Shown: positions 10,064-19,313 of the stretch, piece after piece
Layout: each line of letters begins with the position of its first letter
How positions within the stretch are numbered: the stretch's first letter is position 1
From: Microbacterium sp. MYb66
Lineage (GTDB): Bacteria > Actinomycetota > Actinomycetes > Actinomycetales > Microbacteriaceae
Reading direction: 5' to 3'
Length of the DNA stretch: 64,000 nucleotides
Assembly: GCF_002979435.1 (NCBI RefSeq)
Contig: NZ_PCOV01000003.1
Coordinates: 124,001 to 188,000 of the forward strand
Program-made: the position numbers and the translations under genes
Notes under the pieces: model-generated
What the model saw: only the letters and a program-made list of their open reading frames with translations
What the model was told of the DNA's origin: nothing
Database searches by the model: none

Positions 10064-11554
10064 GTGTTCACGGCTACTGGAGACGACTGGGCGGATCGCG
10101 CTGCGGCGCTGCCCCTGCACACGCGCATGTTCATCGACGGCGCGTGGGAGGAGGGCTCCGCCGAGCCCCTCGCTCCCGTGAGCCCCCGCGACGGGCGTTC
10201 CCTCCCGGCGATCACCGCCGCCTCGGCCGCCGACGTCGACCGCGCCGTCCGCTCGGCCCGCGCCGCGTTCGACTCCGGGATCTGGTCGCGCATCGCGCCC
10301 CGGGAGCGCGGACAGCTCCTCATCGCCTTCGCGCAGAAGATCCACGACAACGCCGAGGAGCTCGCCCTCACGATCTCGCTCGAGATGGGCAAGCCCGTCC
10401 GCGAGGCCCTGCAGACCGAACTCCGAGCGGTCGTGAACTGCTTCCGCTGGTACGGCGAGGCCGCCGACAAGATCCTCGACGAGATGCCGGTCACCGCGCC
10501 GAACAGCCTCGCTCTCGTCACGCGCGAGCCCGCCGGCGTCGTCGCGGCCGTCGTGCCGTGGAACTTCCCGCTGACCATGACCGCGTGGAAGCTCGCCCCC
10601 GCACTCGCGGTCGGCAACAGCGTCGTGCTCAAGCCCGCCGAGCACACCACGTTCTCCGCCCTGCGCCTCGCCCAGCTCGCGGTCGAGGCCGGCATCCCCG
10701 CCGGCGTCCTCAACGTCACGCCCGGCACCGGCCAGGTCGCCGGCCGCGCACTCGGCGAACACCCCGACGTCGACGTGGTCACCTTCACCGGCTCGCCCGA
10801 GGTCGGACGGAAGTTCCTCGGCTACTCGGCCGCCTCCAACGGCAAGCGCGTCTGGCCCGAGCTGGGCGGCAAGACCGCGAGCCTGGTGCTGCCGGATGCC
10901 GACCTGGAGCGCGCCGTGCGTGCCACCGCCGACGGCTGCTTCTACAACCAGGGACAGATGTGTACGGCATCCTCGCGCCTGCTGGTGCCGCGCTCCCAGC
11001 TCGACCGCGCGCTCGAGATCGCCGCCGAGGTCGCCCGGACGAGCCTTCCCGCCGACCCGTTCGACGTCGCCACCTCGATGGGCGCGATCGTCAGCGAGAA
11101 ACAGCTCGCGGGGATCGCCGGCTTCGTCGAGCGCGCCCAGGCCGAAGGCGGCGAGCTCGCAGCCGGCAGCGCCGAGCGGTTCCACGCGGTCGACGGCGGC
11201 AGCTACTTCGCCCCGGTCGTCCTGGGTGTCACGCCCCAGCACGAGGTGGCGCAGCGCGAAGTCTTCGGTCCGGTGCTCTCGGTCATCGCCTACGACGATG
11301 TGGAGGATGCGCTCGAGATCGCCAACGGCACCGAGTTCGGTCTGGCCGCCGCGCTGTGGAGCACCGACCTCAACGCCGTGCACACCCTGTCGCGGCGACT
11401 GCGCGCCGGTGTGGTCTGGGTCAACTGCTTCGAAGAGGGCGACATGACGATCCCGTTCGGCGGCGTCAAGGGATCCGGATTCGGTCGCGACAAGAGCCTG
11501 CACGCGATGGACAAGTTCACCGACCTCAAGACCACCTGGATCGAGCTCTCGTGA
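10064..11554 (+). CDS. Aldehyde dehydrogenase, gamma-glutamyl-gamma-aminobutyraldehyde type (PuuC-like)
   Basis: A 496-residue NAD(P)-dependent aldehyde dehydrogenase. VVPWNFPLT near residue 165, the catalytic glutamate in WPELGGKTAS (Glu266) and the nucleophile in FYNQGQMCTASSR (Cys300) are all present. The start is GTG with GGAGAGG upstream. The next gene is a PuuD-like hydrolase and a spermidine/putrescine-type transporter follows, so the likely role is oxidation of an aminoaldehyde made from a polyamine (the gamma-glutamylated putrescine route, or a related amine). No PuuA (glutamylation) or PuuB (oxidase) homologue is in the window, so the pathway would be completed elsewhere. The stop overlaps the next start (GTGA). 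Confidence 0.88.
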   Translation: MFTATGDDWADRAAALPLHTRMFIDGAWEEGSAEPLAPVSPRDGRSLPAITAASAADVDRAVRSARAAFDSGIWSRIAPRERGQLLIAFAQKIHDNAEELALTISLEMGKPVREALQTELRAVVNCFRWYGEAADKILDEMPVTAPNSLALVTREPAGVVAAVVPWNFPLTMTAWKLAPALAVGNSVVLKPAEHTTFSALRLAQLAVEAGIPAGVLNVTPGTGQVAGRALGEHPDVDVVTFTGSPEVGRKFLGYSAASNGKRVWPELGGKTASLVLPDADLERAVRATADGCFYNQGQMCTASSRLLVPRSQLDRALEIAAEVARTSLPADPFDVATSMGAIVSEKQLAGIAGFVERAQAEGGELAAGSAERFHAVDGGSYFAPVVLGVTPQHEVAQREVFGPVLSVIAYDDVEDALEIANGTEFGLAAALWSTDLNAVHTLSRRLRAGVVWVNCFEEGDMTIPFGGVKGSGFGRDKSLHAMDKFTDLKTTWIELS

Positions 11555-12309
11555 CCCGCCCGTTCATCGGCATCACCACCTGGCGCCGTTTCATCGACAC
11601 CGACCTCGGCAGCGGTCGCCCGGCCCACAGCCTGGGCACCGAGTACGCGGCGCCCATCGAGGCAGCAGGTGGTGCCGTGGTGCTGCTGCCGCCGACCGCC
11701 GGCGTCGACGAGGTGCTCGACCGCCTGGACGGGCTCGTGCTCTCCGGCGGGGAGGACGTGCACCCCTCGCGCTACGGTGCCGAGCCCCAGGTGGGCAAGA
11801 GCTACGACCCCTCCCGCGACGGCTTCGAGATCGCGCTCGCTCTCGGCGCCCGCCGACGGGGACTCCCGGTGCTGGCGATCTGCCGGGGGCTGCAGGTGAG
11901 CAACATCGCGTTCGGCGGATCGCTCATCGTCGATATCCCCACCACCGAGCACCACCAGCCGGTGCGCGGCGCCGACCAGCAGCTCGCCGCCCGGCATCCG
12001 ATCACCCTCGCCGAAGACAGCCGCCTCGCCGCCCTTTACGGCACGCAGCAGCGCACGGTGAACACCATCCACCACCAGTCGATCGACGTCCCCGCCCCGG
12101 GTCTGCACCCGGTCGCCTGGGCCCCCGACGGCATCGTCGAGGCCGTCGAGACCGACGACGACTGGCCCTTCTGGGCGGTGCAGTGGCACCCCGAGAAGAT
12201 GATCGACCCCGATGAGGCCGCGGAGGAGATGCCGCTGTTCGCGGCATTCGTCGCGGCCGCCCGTGAACGAGCAGCGGAACACCCCGCTGCGGAGAAAGGA
12301 ACACGATGA
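11551..12309 (+). CDS. Gamma-glutamyl-gamma-aminobutyrate hydrolase-like class I amidotransferase (PuuD-like)
   Basis: A 252-residue peptidase C26 family protein. It hydrolyses gamma-glutamyl amides, in the Puu pathway releasing GABA from gamma-glutamyl-GABA. The opening PFIGITTW, the SGGEDVHPSRYG loop, the nucleophile elbow LAICRGLQ (Cys111) and the C-terminal VQWHPEK with the catalytic histidine are visible. The GTG start overlaps the upstream stop by four bases and the stop overlaps the next ATG, so the genes are translationally coupled. It should act immediately after the PuuC-like dehydrogenase. Confidence 0.88.
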   Translation: MTRPFIGITTWRRFIDTDLGSGRPAHSLGTEYAAPIEAAGGAVVLLPPTAGVDEVLDRLDGLVLSGGEDVHPSRYGAEPQVGKSYDPSRDGFEIALALGARRRGLPVLAICRGLQVSNIAFGGSLIVDIPTTEHHQPVRGADQQLAARHPITLAEDSRLAALYGTQQRTVNTIHHQSIDVPAPGLHPVAWAPDGIVEAVETDDDWPFWAVQWHPEKMIDPDEAAEEMPLFAAFVAAARERAAEHPAAEKGTR

Positions 12310-12776
12310 CCAAGCAGGTCTTCCTCGAGTACGAGAACGGCGTCCGCGCCGTCGCCACCCTGTTCGAGGACCTCGCCCCTCGCACCTGCGAAGCCATGTG
12401 GGGTGCGCTGGAGAAGCCGGTCACCATGCAGGCGATGCACGCGATGTACGCGGGACCCGAGGTCATGGTCGGCCTCCCCGAGGAGGCGCAGAACTTCGAC
12501 CCCGAGAAGGTCCCGTTCGAGAACCAGCAGGTCGTGCCCGCACCGGGTGACCTGCAGTGGTACTGGCAGCGTCCGATGCAGATGGGCGGACTGCCGTTCG
12601 AGTGGTACGAGATCGGCGTCTTCTACGATCGTGGTGCCCGTACTCTCGGACCGCTCGGATGGACACCCGTCAACATCTGGGGCGGCATCACCGAAGGACT
12701 CGCGGAGTTCGCCAAGGAGAGCGCGGCGATCCGCATCGACGGAGCGAAGCAGCTCACCATCGGACGCCTGGTCTAG
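12306..12776 (+). CDS. DUF3830 family protein (cyclophilin-like fold)
   Basis: A 156-residue cytosolic protein of the DUF3830 family, which is predicted to have a cyclophilin-like fold and has no assigned reaction. Visible family features are FLEYENGVRAVATLFEDLAP near the N-terminus, the PGDLQWYW strand, YEIGVFYDRGARTLGPLGW, and NIWGGITEGL near the C-terminus. It has no signal peptide or membrane segment. It sits between the hydrolase (ATGA overlap) and the substrate-binding lipoprotein, so it may process or carry an intermediate of the same amine pathway. Confidence 0.8.
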   Translation: MTKQVFLEYENGVRAVATLFEDLAPRTCEAMWGALEKPVTMQAMHAMYAGPEVMVGLPEEAQNFDPEKVPFENQQVVPAPGDLQWYWQRPMQMGGLPFEWYEIGVFYDRGARTLGPLGWTPVNIWGGITEGLAEFAKESAAIRIDGAKQLTIGRLV

Positions 12777-12816
12777 GCGTTCACTCAGTGCTGGACCCAT
12801 CCCGAAGGAGCAGTGC

Positions 12817-13896
12817 ATGAATACCCGAAGAATCCTCACCACCGGAGCGCTCGTCGCCACCGGCGCCCTCGTCCTCGCAGGCTGCGCAGCGGGTGACGAC
12901 AGCGCATCGTCCGGCGACAAGGAGTTCGCCGGCGAGACCATCGTCGTCACCTCGTTCGGCGGCGACTGGGAGAAGGCCTTCATCGAGGCCGTCGTCGATC
13001 CCTTCGAGGAGGAGACCGGCGCGAAGGTCGAGCTGATCACGCTGTACAGCGCCGACGCCCTCGCGCAGGTCACCGCCCAGAAGGCGAGCCCGCAGATCGA
13101 TGTCGTGCACTTCTCCGGAGGGCAGGAGTTCACCGCGGCGAACGACGGACTCATCGCGCCCATCGCGGCCGACGATCTGTCCGAGTCCGGTGACCTCATC
13201 GATCTCGCCACCGCGGGACTCGAGCGGGGCGAAGGCCCGGTCATCCAGCTCGCGCCGATCGGGCTCGTCTACAACACCGAGGCGGATGCTCCGGCCCCCA
13301 CCTCCTGGCTCGACCTGTTCGACGAGGCCTACGCGGGTCACGTCGCGCTGACGGACTTCTCGAACACGTACGGCGTGCTCTCGATGCTCCGAGTCGCGGA
13401 CGCCCTCGGCGGCGGCATCGACGACCCGTCGCAGGCGATCGCCGACCTCGGCGCGCTGGCCTCGTCGGGCGACGCGATCGTCGTCCCGACCTCGCCGGAC
13501 CTGCAGACCGCCTTCGCGCAGCGTGACACCTGGATCGCTCCCTACGCGATGGACTACGCCGGCACGCTGCAGGATGCCGGTCTTCCGGTAGAGTTCATCG
13601 TTCCCGAGGAGGGCGTCACGGCGTCCCTCATCACCGCGAACGTGGTCGAGGGCCGGGACAACCCGGACCTCGCGAAGCTCTTCATCGATTTCGAACTGCG
13701 CCCCGAAGCGCAGGCCGTCTTCGCGGAGAACATGCGCTACTCGCCGGTGAACACCAAGACCGAGCTCTCCGGCGACGCCGCGGATGCCGTGCTGACGGGC
13801 GACGAGCTGGAGACGGTCGTCGTCTACGCCCCGGGCGACGTCGCGGCCTCGCGCCAGTCCTGGACCGATGAGTGGAATGCGCTGATCACCAAATGA
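12817..13896 (+). CDS. ABC transporter substrate-binding lipoprotein, spermidine/putrescine type (PotD-like)
   Basis: A 359-residue extracellular lipoprotein that should capture the substrate for the permeases encoded next. The lipobox LVLAGCAAG places the lipidated cysteine near residue 23. The mature protein follows the PotD/SBP_bac_8 pattern: TIVVTSFGGDWEKAF, APIGLVYNTEADAP, SWLDLFDEAYAG and PFMEIN-like C-terminal helices. GAAGGAG precedes the ATG. The operon partners favour a polyamine or related amine over a sugar. The stop overlaps the permease start (ATGA). Confidence 0.87.
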   Translation: MNTRRILTTGALVATGALVLAGCAAGDDSASSGDKEFAGETIVVTSFGGDWEKAFIEAVVDPFEEETGAKVELITLYSADALAQVTAQKASPQIDVVHFSGGQEFTAANDGLIAPIAADDLSESGDLIDLATAGLERGEGPVIQLAPIGLVYNTEADAPAPTSWLDLFDEAYAGHVALTDFSNTYGVLSMLRVADALGGGIDDPSQAIADLGALASSGDAIVVPTSPDLQTAFAQRDTWIAPYAMDYAGTLQDAGLPVEFIVPEEGVTASLITANVVEGRDNPDLAKLFIDFELRPEAQAVFAENMRYSPVNTKTELSGDAADAVLTGDELETVVVYAPGDVAASRQSWTDEWNALITK

Positions 13897-14720
13897 GTGT
13901 TCGAACCCGTAGGGAGCCCTGGCTCCTGCTCCTGCCGGCGATCGTGCTGCTCGCGCTCGCCTTCATCACCCCGGTGGCTGGCATGCTCCTCATGAGCGTG
14001 CAATCGTCGGCAGGCGGGTTCACCCTCGACAACTTCACCCGGTTGTTCACGAGTGAATATCACCTCCAGGCGGCGCTGCGTTCGCTCCGCCTGGGGGTGA
14101 TCCAGACGGTGATCACGCTGATCATCGCCATCCCGCTCTCCTACGTGATGGCTCGCGCCGGCTCCAAGGTGCGCTCCTTCCTCCTCATCGTCGTGATCCT
14201 CCCGCTCATGACGAGCGTCGTGGTCCGCACCTTCGGCTGGGTGGTCCTGATGGGGCCGTCCGGGCTGTTGATGAAGATCCCCGGAGCCGAGTTCCTCGTC
14301 GGCGGAACCCAGGGCTTCCTCGGCACCGAGACCGGTGTCGTGATCGCGATGGTGCAGGTGCTCCTCCCGTTCGCGGTGCTCAGCATCCTCGGCGTGATCT
14401 CCGGCATCAGGCCGCAGCTCGAAGAGGCGTCCCGCACCCTCGGCGCCGGATTCTGGCGCACGCTGTGGCACGTCGTCCTCCCGCTCGCGATCCCCGGCAT
14501 CGTCGCCGGTGCCTCACTCGTCTTCGTCCTGTCGGTGAGCTCGTTCATCACTCCCCGTTTCATCGGCGGAGCGCAGATCCCGGTGTTCGCACAGACGATC
14601 TACGTCGACGCGACCACCAACCTCGACTGGTCGTTCGCGGCCGCGCAGGCCGTGCTGCTGTTCGCCGGGGTCATGCTCGTGCTGGCAGCGACGTCCCGAC
14701 TCGGGAAGCAGAAGGTGTGA
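13893..14720 (+). CDS. ABC transporter permease, PotB-like
   Basis: A 275-residue inner-membrane permease with six predicted helices. The cytoplasmic coupling motif EEASRTLGAGFWRTLWHVVLPLAIPG contacts the ATPase. An N-terminal helix (LLLLPAIVLLALAFITPVAG) and a periplasmic-type loop precede the permease core, as in PotB. The start at 13893 overlaps the upstream stop by four bases. With the next two genes it forms a spermidine/putrescine-class importer. Confidence 0.9.
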   Translation: MSVRTRREPWLLLLPAIVLLALAFITPVAGMLLMSVQSSAGGFTLDNFTRLFTSEYHLQAALRSLRLGVIQTVITLIIAIPLSYVMARAGSKVRSFLLIVVILPLMTSVVVRTFGWVVLMGPSGLLMKIPGAEFLVGGTQGFLGTETGVVIAMVQVLLPFAVLSILGVISGIRPQLEEASRTLGAGFWRTLWHVVLPLAIPGIVAGASLVFVLSVSSFITPRFIGGAQIPVFAQTIYVDATTNLDWSFAAAQAVLLFAGVMLVLAATSRLGKQKV

Positions 14721-14722
14721 CC

Positions 14723-15523
14723 ATGGTCCGTTCCGTTCCGATCCTCGGCAGGGTCCTCGCCATCGTCCTCGGCGTCATCGTGACGCTGTACATGCTCGTG
14801 CCGCTCCTGGTCGTCGCCGGCGCCTCGGTGGGCGAGAACCGCTTCCTGACCTTCCCCGGCCAGGGATTCACGCTCGACTGGTACGTCGAAGCGCTCACCT
14901 CCGACACCTACCTCGAGCCGTTCCGTCTGAGCCTGCTGGTCGGCATCACCGTGGCGATCGTCGCCGCGTCGATCGGCACCGCCGCGGCGCTCGCGCTCAC
15001 CCGCTTCAAGGTTCCCGGGGGCGCGGCCCTCCAGGCGCTGCTGATGTCGCCGCTGACGATCCCCACGATCATCCTCGCGATCGGCGCGCTGTCCATCGCG
15101 TCGCTCACGATCGGCGCCCCCAACGTCGGTGTCCTGATCGCGATCCACGTCGTGATCGCCATCCCCTACGTGATGCGCACCGTCACCGGAGTGATGACCA
15201 GAGCCGACCACTTCACGGAGGAGGCCGCGCGCACCCTCGGCGCGAGCACCTGGAACCGCTACCGCCTCGTGGTGCTCCCGATCGCCCGCCCCGGCATCGC
15301 GGCCGGCGCCTTCTTCGCCTTCAACATCTCGTTCGACGATGCGGTCATCGCCCTCTTCCTGCGCACCCCGCAGCTCGAGACGCTGCCCATCGCCATCTAC
15401 GGCCAGCTGGAGTTCAGCACGTCGCCCACCGTGGCGGCGGTCTCGACCCTCATGGTCCTGCTCACCGTCGTCCTCATGATCGTGCTCGAACGCATCATCG
15501 GCCTGGGAAGGTTGTTCGTCTGA
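14723..15523 (+). CDS. ABC transporter permease, PotC-like
   Basis: A 266-residue membrane permease, partner of the PotB-like subunit. Six hydrophobic helices are visible, and the EAA-type loop reads EEAARTLGASTWNRYRLVVLPIARPG. GAAGG lies seven bases before ATG 14723. GTG at 14717, two codons earlier and overlapping the upstream stop, is an alternative start. The stop overlaps the ATPase start (TGATG). Confidence 0.9.
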   Translation: MVRSVPILGRVLAIVLGVIVTLYMLVPLLVVAGASVGENRFLTFPGQGFTLDWYVEALTSDTYLEPFRLSLLVGITVAIVAASIGTAAALALTRFKVPGGAALQALLMSPLTIPTIILAIGALSIASLTIGAPNVGVLIAIHVVIAIPYVMRTVTGVMTRADHFTEEAARTLGASTWNRYRLVVLPIARPGIAAGAFFAFNISFDDAVIALFLRTPQLETLPIAIYGQLEFSTSPTVAAVSTLMVLLTVVLMIVLERIIGLGRLFV

Positions 15524-16566
15524 TGACAACACTCACCATCACCTCACTCACCAAGGACTTCAAGGGGACGAAGGTGCTCAAGGGCATCGACCTCTCGATG
15601 CAGTCCGGCGAGTTCGTCTCCCTGCTCGGGCCCTCGGGCTGCGGCAAGACGACGCTCCTGCGCTGCATCGCGGGTCTCGAGTCGCCCAGCGGCGGCACGA
15701 TCGAGATCGCGGGTCAGGATGTGACCAAGCTCCCGCCCGAGAAGCGGCATCTCGGCATGATGTTCCAGAGCTACGCGCTCTTCCCGCACATGAGCGTGGT
15801 CGAGAACGTCCGCTTCGGTCTGCGCATGTCGGGCGAGAAGTCCAAGGCCGAGCAGAAGGAGCTCGCCGTGCGCGCTCTCGAGCGCGTGCAGATGGGGCAC
15901 CTCGCCGACCGGATGCCGGCGCAGCTGTCGGGCGGTCAGCAGCAGCGTGTCGCCCTGGCCCGCGCCATCGCCTTCGAGCCGCGTGTGCTGCTGCTCGACG
16001 AGCCGCTGTCGAACCTCGACGCCCGCCTGCGTGAGGACATGCAGGTCGAGCTGAAGGAGCTGCATCGCACGCTCGGCCTCACCACCGTCTTCGTGACCCA
16101 CGACCAGGAGGAGGCGATGAGCCTCTCCGACCGCATCGTGCTCATGAACGCCGGTGTGATCGAGCAGGAAGGCGCGCCGGCCGAACTCTACGGCGCACCG
16201 CGCACCCCGTTCGCCGCAGACTTCATCGGCGCGGCCAACCTGCTCCCGGCGACCCGGTCCGGGGCCGTCGCCACCCTCGACGGCACGGCGATCCAGGTGC
16301 CGATGACCGGCGCGGGTCCCGACGGCGCCGGAGAGGTGGTGCTCCGTCAGGAGGACCTGCGGCTCTCCCCCGTCGTCGGCGGCGAGGCTCCCGTGAGCGT
16401 CGAGGTCGTCACGCACGTCTACCGCGGAGCCGACATCGTCTACATCGTCGAGCTCGCCGGCAAGCGGATGCGGGTGGTCCGTCCGCGGCACGAGGAGCCG
16501 ATCCCCGAGGGCACCGCCGGTCTCGGCTGGCGCGAGGGCGCGGTGCTCTGGATCGCGGCGGCCTGA
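15523..16566 (+). CDS. ABC transporter ATP-binding protein, PotA-like
   Basis: A 347-residue ATPase that powers the polyamine-type importer. Walker A is GPSGCGKTT (~35-43), the Q-loop is MMFQSYALFPHM, the signature is [14 protein letters not shown], Walker B is VLLLDEPLSNLDA, and the H-loop is FVTHDQEEA. A C-terminal TOBE domain (~240-345) is typical of the PotA/MalK group. It is the last gene of the operon; a convergent gene begins 30 bases later with no strong terminator visible between them. Confidence 0.92.
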   Translation: MTTLTITSLTKDFKGTKVLKGIDLSMQSGEFVSLLGPSGCGKTTLLRCIAGLESPSGGTIEIAGQDVTKLPPEKRHLGMMFQSYALFPHMSVVENVRFGLRMSGEKSKAEQKELAVRALERVQMGHLADRMPAQLSGGQQQRVALARAIAFEPRVLLLDEPLSNLDARLREDMQVELKELHRTLGLTTVFVTHDQEEAMSLSDRIVLMNAGVIEQEGAPAELYGAPRTPFAADFIGAANLLPATRSGAVATLDGTAIQVPMTGAGPDGAGEVVLRQEDLRLSPVVGGEAPVSVEVVTHVYRGADIVYIVELAGKRMRVVRPRHEEPIPEGTAGLGWREGAVLWIAAA

Positions 16567-16596
16567 TCGCGGCGGCCCGGCCGCGGACCGACCTCG

Positions 16597-17445
16597 TCAG
16601 GCGGTGGCGGCGCGACGGGCCTGTCGTCGCTCGCTCACGATGAACACGATGAGCAGCACCGCTCCCGTGAGGATCACGAGGTAGGTGCTGAAGGTCGGCA
16701 CGAGGATGAGGGGGTTCCCCGAGACGGGGTGCGCGCCGAAGAGGAAGATCGACGGGTCGGTCGACGCGTGGAGCAGGATCGGCCAGATGAGACGACCGGT
16801 CACGCGCAGCGCCAGATACATGAGGAAGCCGAAGAAGAACGTGTAGACGACCTGGAGCGCTGTCGTGGACAGCCCCTGGTCGGTCGTGAAGAAGTTGCCC
16901 GCGTGCAGCGCACCGAAGAGCGCTGACGACACCAGGGCCACCGCGATCTCTCCGCGTCCGGCCTTGCGCATCAGGTTCACCACGAAACCACGCGTGAGCA
17001 GCTCCTCCGCGAGCCCGACGAACAGCCCCGTGAGCAGCCAGCAGCCGATCAGGGTGGCGCCCGCTGCCCCGGCGTCGACCGACAGCAGCGCCGAGACGTT
17101 GATCACCAGCACGACGACGATGCCGATCCACATCCATCGTCGGCCTCTCACGGGCTGCGGTCCGAACAGTTCGCGCAGCCATCCGAGGGAGGCCGCGAAC
17201 GCGAGGAGGACGACGCAGCCGAGGACGATCGGCAGTGCCGTGTAGATCAGCACGTCCAATCCGCTGCCCTTCTCAGCGATGCCGCCTTCCTCGCCGAAGA
17301 CCGCCCCGACCAGCAAGGACAGGAGCTGGTAGACGCCGTAGTAGACCGCGACGAGGACGACCGCCCGCCACCAGTCGCCCCGTTCCCAGAAGCGTCGCCA
17401 GGCGGACGGATGCTCGTCGGTTAGGGGGTTCTGCATCTCGGACAT
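16597..17445 (-). CDS. CPBP family intramembrane metalloprotease
   Basis: A 282-residue polytopic membrane protein of the CPBP (CAAX protease/bacteriocin-processing, Rce1-like) family. The motifs are EELLTRG (metal-binding glutamates and arginine) and GALHAGNF (histidine) in membrane segments; a further histidine-asparagine pair occurs near HASTDPS. About eight hydrophobic segments are visible. The start at 17445 follows GGAGG at seven bases; the longer form from 17481 is less likely. Substrates are unknown; proteins of this family are often linked to membrane-protein processing or peptide resistance. Confidence 0.87.
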   Translation of the reverse strand: MSEMQNPLTDEHPSAWRRFWERGDWWRAVVLVAVYYGVYQLLSLLVGAVFGEEGGIAEKGSGLDVLIYTALPIVLGCVVLLAFAASLGWLRELFGPQPVRGRRWMWIGIVVVLVINVSALLSVDAGAAGATLIGCWLLTGLFVGLAEELLTRGFVVNLMRKAGRGEIAVALVSSALFGALHAGNFFTTDQGLSTTALQVVYTFFFGFLMYLALRVTGRLIWPILLHASTDPSIFLFGAHPVSGNPLILVPTFSTYLVILTGAVLLIVFIVSERRQARRAATA

Positions 17446-17529
17446 CCGCGGGCCTCCGTGTTGTGCCAGGTACGAAGGCAAATCTAGCGGCGCGGGACAC
17501 GGCGCGGGTCACGGCCATAGGATCGCCTC

Positions 17530-19293
17530 GTGGCCGATGACGACTCCTCCTCCCCGTCCGTACCAGACACGTCCCGTCGCGGATTCTTCAAGATCGGCGG
17601 TGCGGCACTCGCGGGCGCGGTCGTGGGTGGCGCGGGCGGTGCGGCGATCGGGGCCTCGGTCGCGGCCGGCGCGCGTGACGGCTTCGCCGACGACCCCGAC
17701 CCGTTCGCCGCGCTCACTCCGCGCAGCGAACCGGGCTTCGATCACATCGTCGTGGTGATGGGAGAGAACCGCTCGTTCGACAACCTGCTCGGCTACCTGT
17801 ACTCGAAGGAGAACCTGCCCGAGGGCGAGGAGTTCGAGGGCCTGGCGTTCGAGAAGCACAGCAACACGGCGTCCGACGGCACCGTGGTCGAGGCGCACGT
17901 GTACCTCGGCGAGACCGATCGCATCATGAGCCACCCCGACCCGGACCCGGGCGAGGAGTACCCGCACGTCAACACGCAGATCTTCGGAACGGTGGATCCG
18001 AAGTCGAATGCCGACCTCTTCGTCGATCAGATGGAGGCCCCCTTCAACGCCCCCACCAAGGGCGAGAAGGCGACGATGTCGGGGTTCCTCCAGGACTACA
18101 TCATCAACTTCCGTCGTCTGCGCAAGGGCAAGGAGCCGAGCGTCGACGAGGCCAAGCACATCATGGGCTCGTTCTCGCCGACGATGCTCCCCGTGCTGTC
18201 GACGCTCGCCGCCGAGTTCGCGGTCTTCGACCACTGGTACGCGGCGGTGCCCTCGCAGACTTTCTGCAACCGGTCGTTCTTCCACGCCTCCACCTCGCAC
18301 GGCTTCGTGACCAACCAGGCCGGCGGCGGCTACGACAAGTGGATCGAGGCGCCCGCGGCTCCGACGGTGTTCAACCGGCTCGAAGAGAAGAAGCTGAGCT
18401 GGAAGATCTACATCGACAAGCTCCAGCTCGTGTCGTTCACGGGCATGCTGCACGCGCCGGTGCTCGAGAAGTACTGGCGCACGGATCATTTCGGCACCAT
18501 GGAGGACTTCTACGCCGACACCAAGGCCGGCACGCTCCCCGCCTACGCGTTTATCGAGCCGCGGATGGTCTACGACCACAACGACTTCCACCCGCCGTTC
18601 GGGTCGCCCCGTGAGAGCGACGTCGAAGGCGAGGAGGTGTTCGACAGCGCGATCTCCGATGTGCGCGCCGGTGACCTGCTGATCCATGAGATCTACGAGG
18701 CGGTGCGCACGAGTGCGTCACCGAAGGGCTCGAACGCCGTCAACACCCTGCTGCTCATCACGTTCGACGAGCACGGCGGATGCTACGACCACGTGCCGCC
18801 GCCCGCCGCCACGAAGCCGACGAAGGACACCGAGGCCGGCGAGATGGGCTTCACGTTCGATCGACTCGGATGCCGCGTCCCGGCCATCGCCGTCTCGGCC
18901 TACACGAAACGCGGCACGATCGTGCATGACGAGATGCACCACGGCTCGGTCACCGCGACGCTCTCGCGTCTGCACGGGCTGAAGCCGCTCAACGACCGCG
19001 ACGCCTCGGCCAACACCCTGTTCAACGTGGTGAACCTGGATCAGCCGCGGCATCCGGCCGACTGGCCGACCACGAGACCCGCCTACACGCCGCCCAACCC
19101 GGAGCAGGTGATCCCTCAGCCCGACCTGAAGGAGCACCTCAAGCCGCTCACTCCCCCGGCGCGCGGTCTGCTCGGACTGCTCATCGCTCGGTACGGCAAG
19201 AAGGGCGAACCTCAGCCGGAGACCTTCGCCGACGCCTACAAGCTCCTGCACGAGCACGGCGAGGAGCTGTTCGGCCCGCCGAAGGGCAGCTGA
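17530..19293 (+). CDS. Tat-exported phosphoesterase (phospholipase C / acid phosphatase family)
   Basis: A 587-residue protein of the phosphoesterase family that contains bacterial phospholipases C and AcpA-type phosphatases. The N-terminus carries a Tat signal, SRRGFFKIGG, followed by an alanine/glycine-rich hydrophobic stretch. The catalytic start is HIVVVMGENRSFDNLLGY, where the asparagine and glutamate bind metal and catalysis; later motifs are DHWYAAVPSQTFCNR, FIEPRMVYDHND and LLITFDEHGGCYDHVPPP. GTG is used as start with only a weak ribosome binding site. It may release phosphate from phospholipids or other esters outside the cell, and a second surface phosphoesterase is encoded at 6156. 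Confidence 0.87.
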   Translation: MADDDSSSPSVPDTSRRGFFKIGGAALAGAVVGGAGGAAIGASVAAGARDGFADDPDPFAALTPRSEPGFDHIVVVMGENRSFDNLLGYLYSKENLPEGEEFEGLAFEKHSNTASDGTVVEAHVYLGETDRIMSHPDPDPGEEYPHVNTQIFGTVDPKSNADLFVDQMEAPFNAPTKGEKATMSGFLQDYIINFRRLRKGKEPSVDEAKHIMGSFSPTMLPVLSTLAAEFAVFDHWYAAVPSQTFCNRSFFHASTSHGFVTNQAGGGYDKWIEAPAAPTVFNRLEEKKLSWKIYIDKLQLVSFTGMLHAPVLEKYWRTDHFGTMEDFYADTKAGTLPAYAFIEPRMVYDHNDFHPPFGSPRESDVEGEEVFDSAISDVRAGDLLIHEIYEAVRTSASPKGSNAVNTLLLITFDEHGGCYDHVPPPAATKPTKDTEAGEMGFTFDRLGCRVPAIAVSAYTKRGTIVHDEMHHGSVTATLSRLHGLKPLNDRDASANTLFNVVNLDQPRHPADWPTTRPAYTPPNPEQVIPQPDLKEHLKPLTPPARGLLGLLIARYGKKGEPQPETFADAYKLLHEHGEELFGPPKGS

Positions 19294-19313
19294 AGGGCAG
19301 CTGAACCCGGGAA

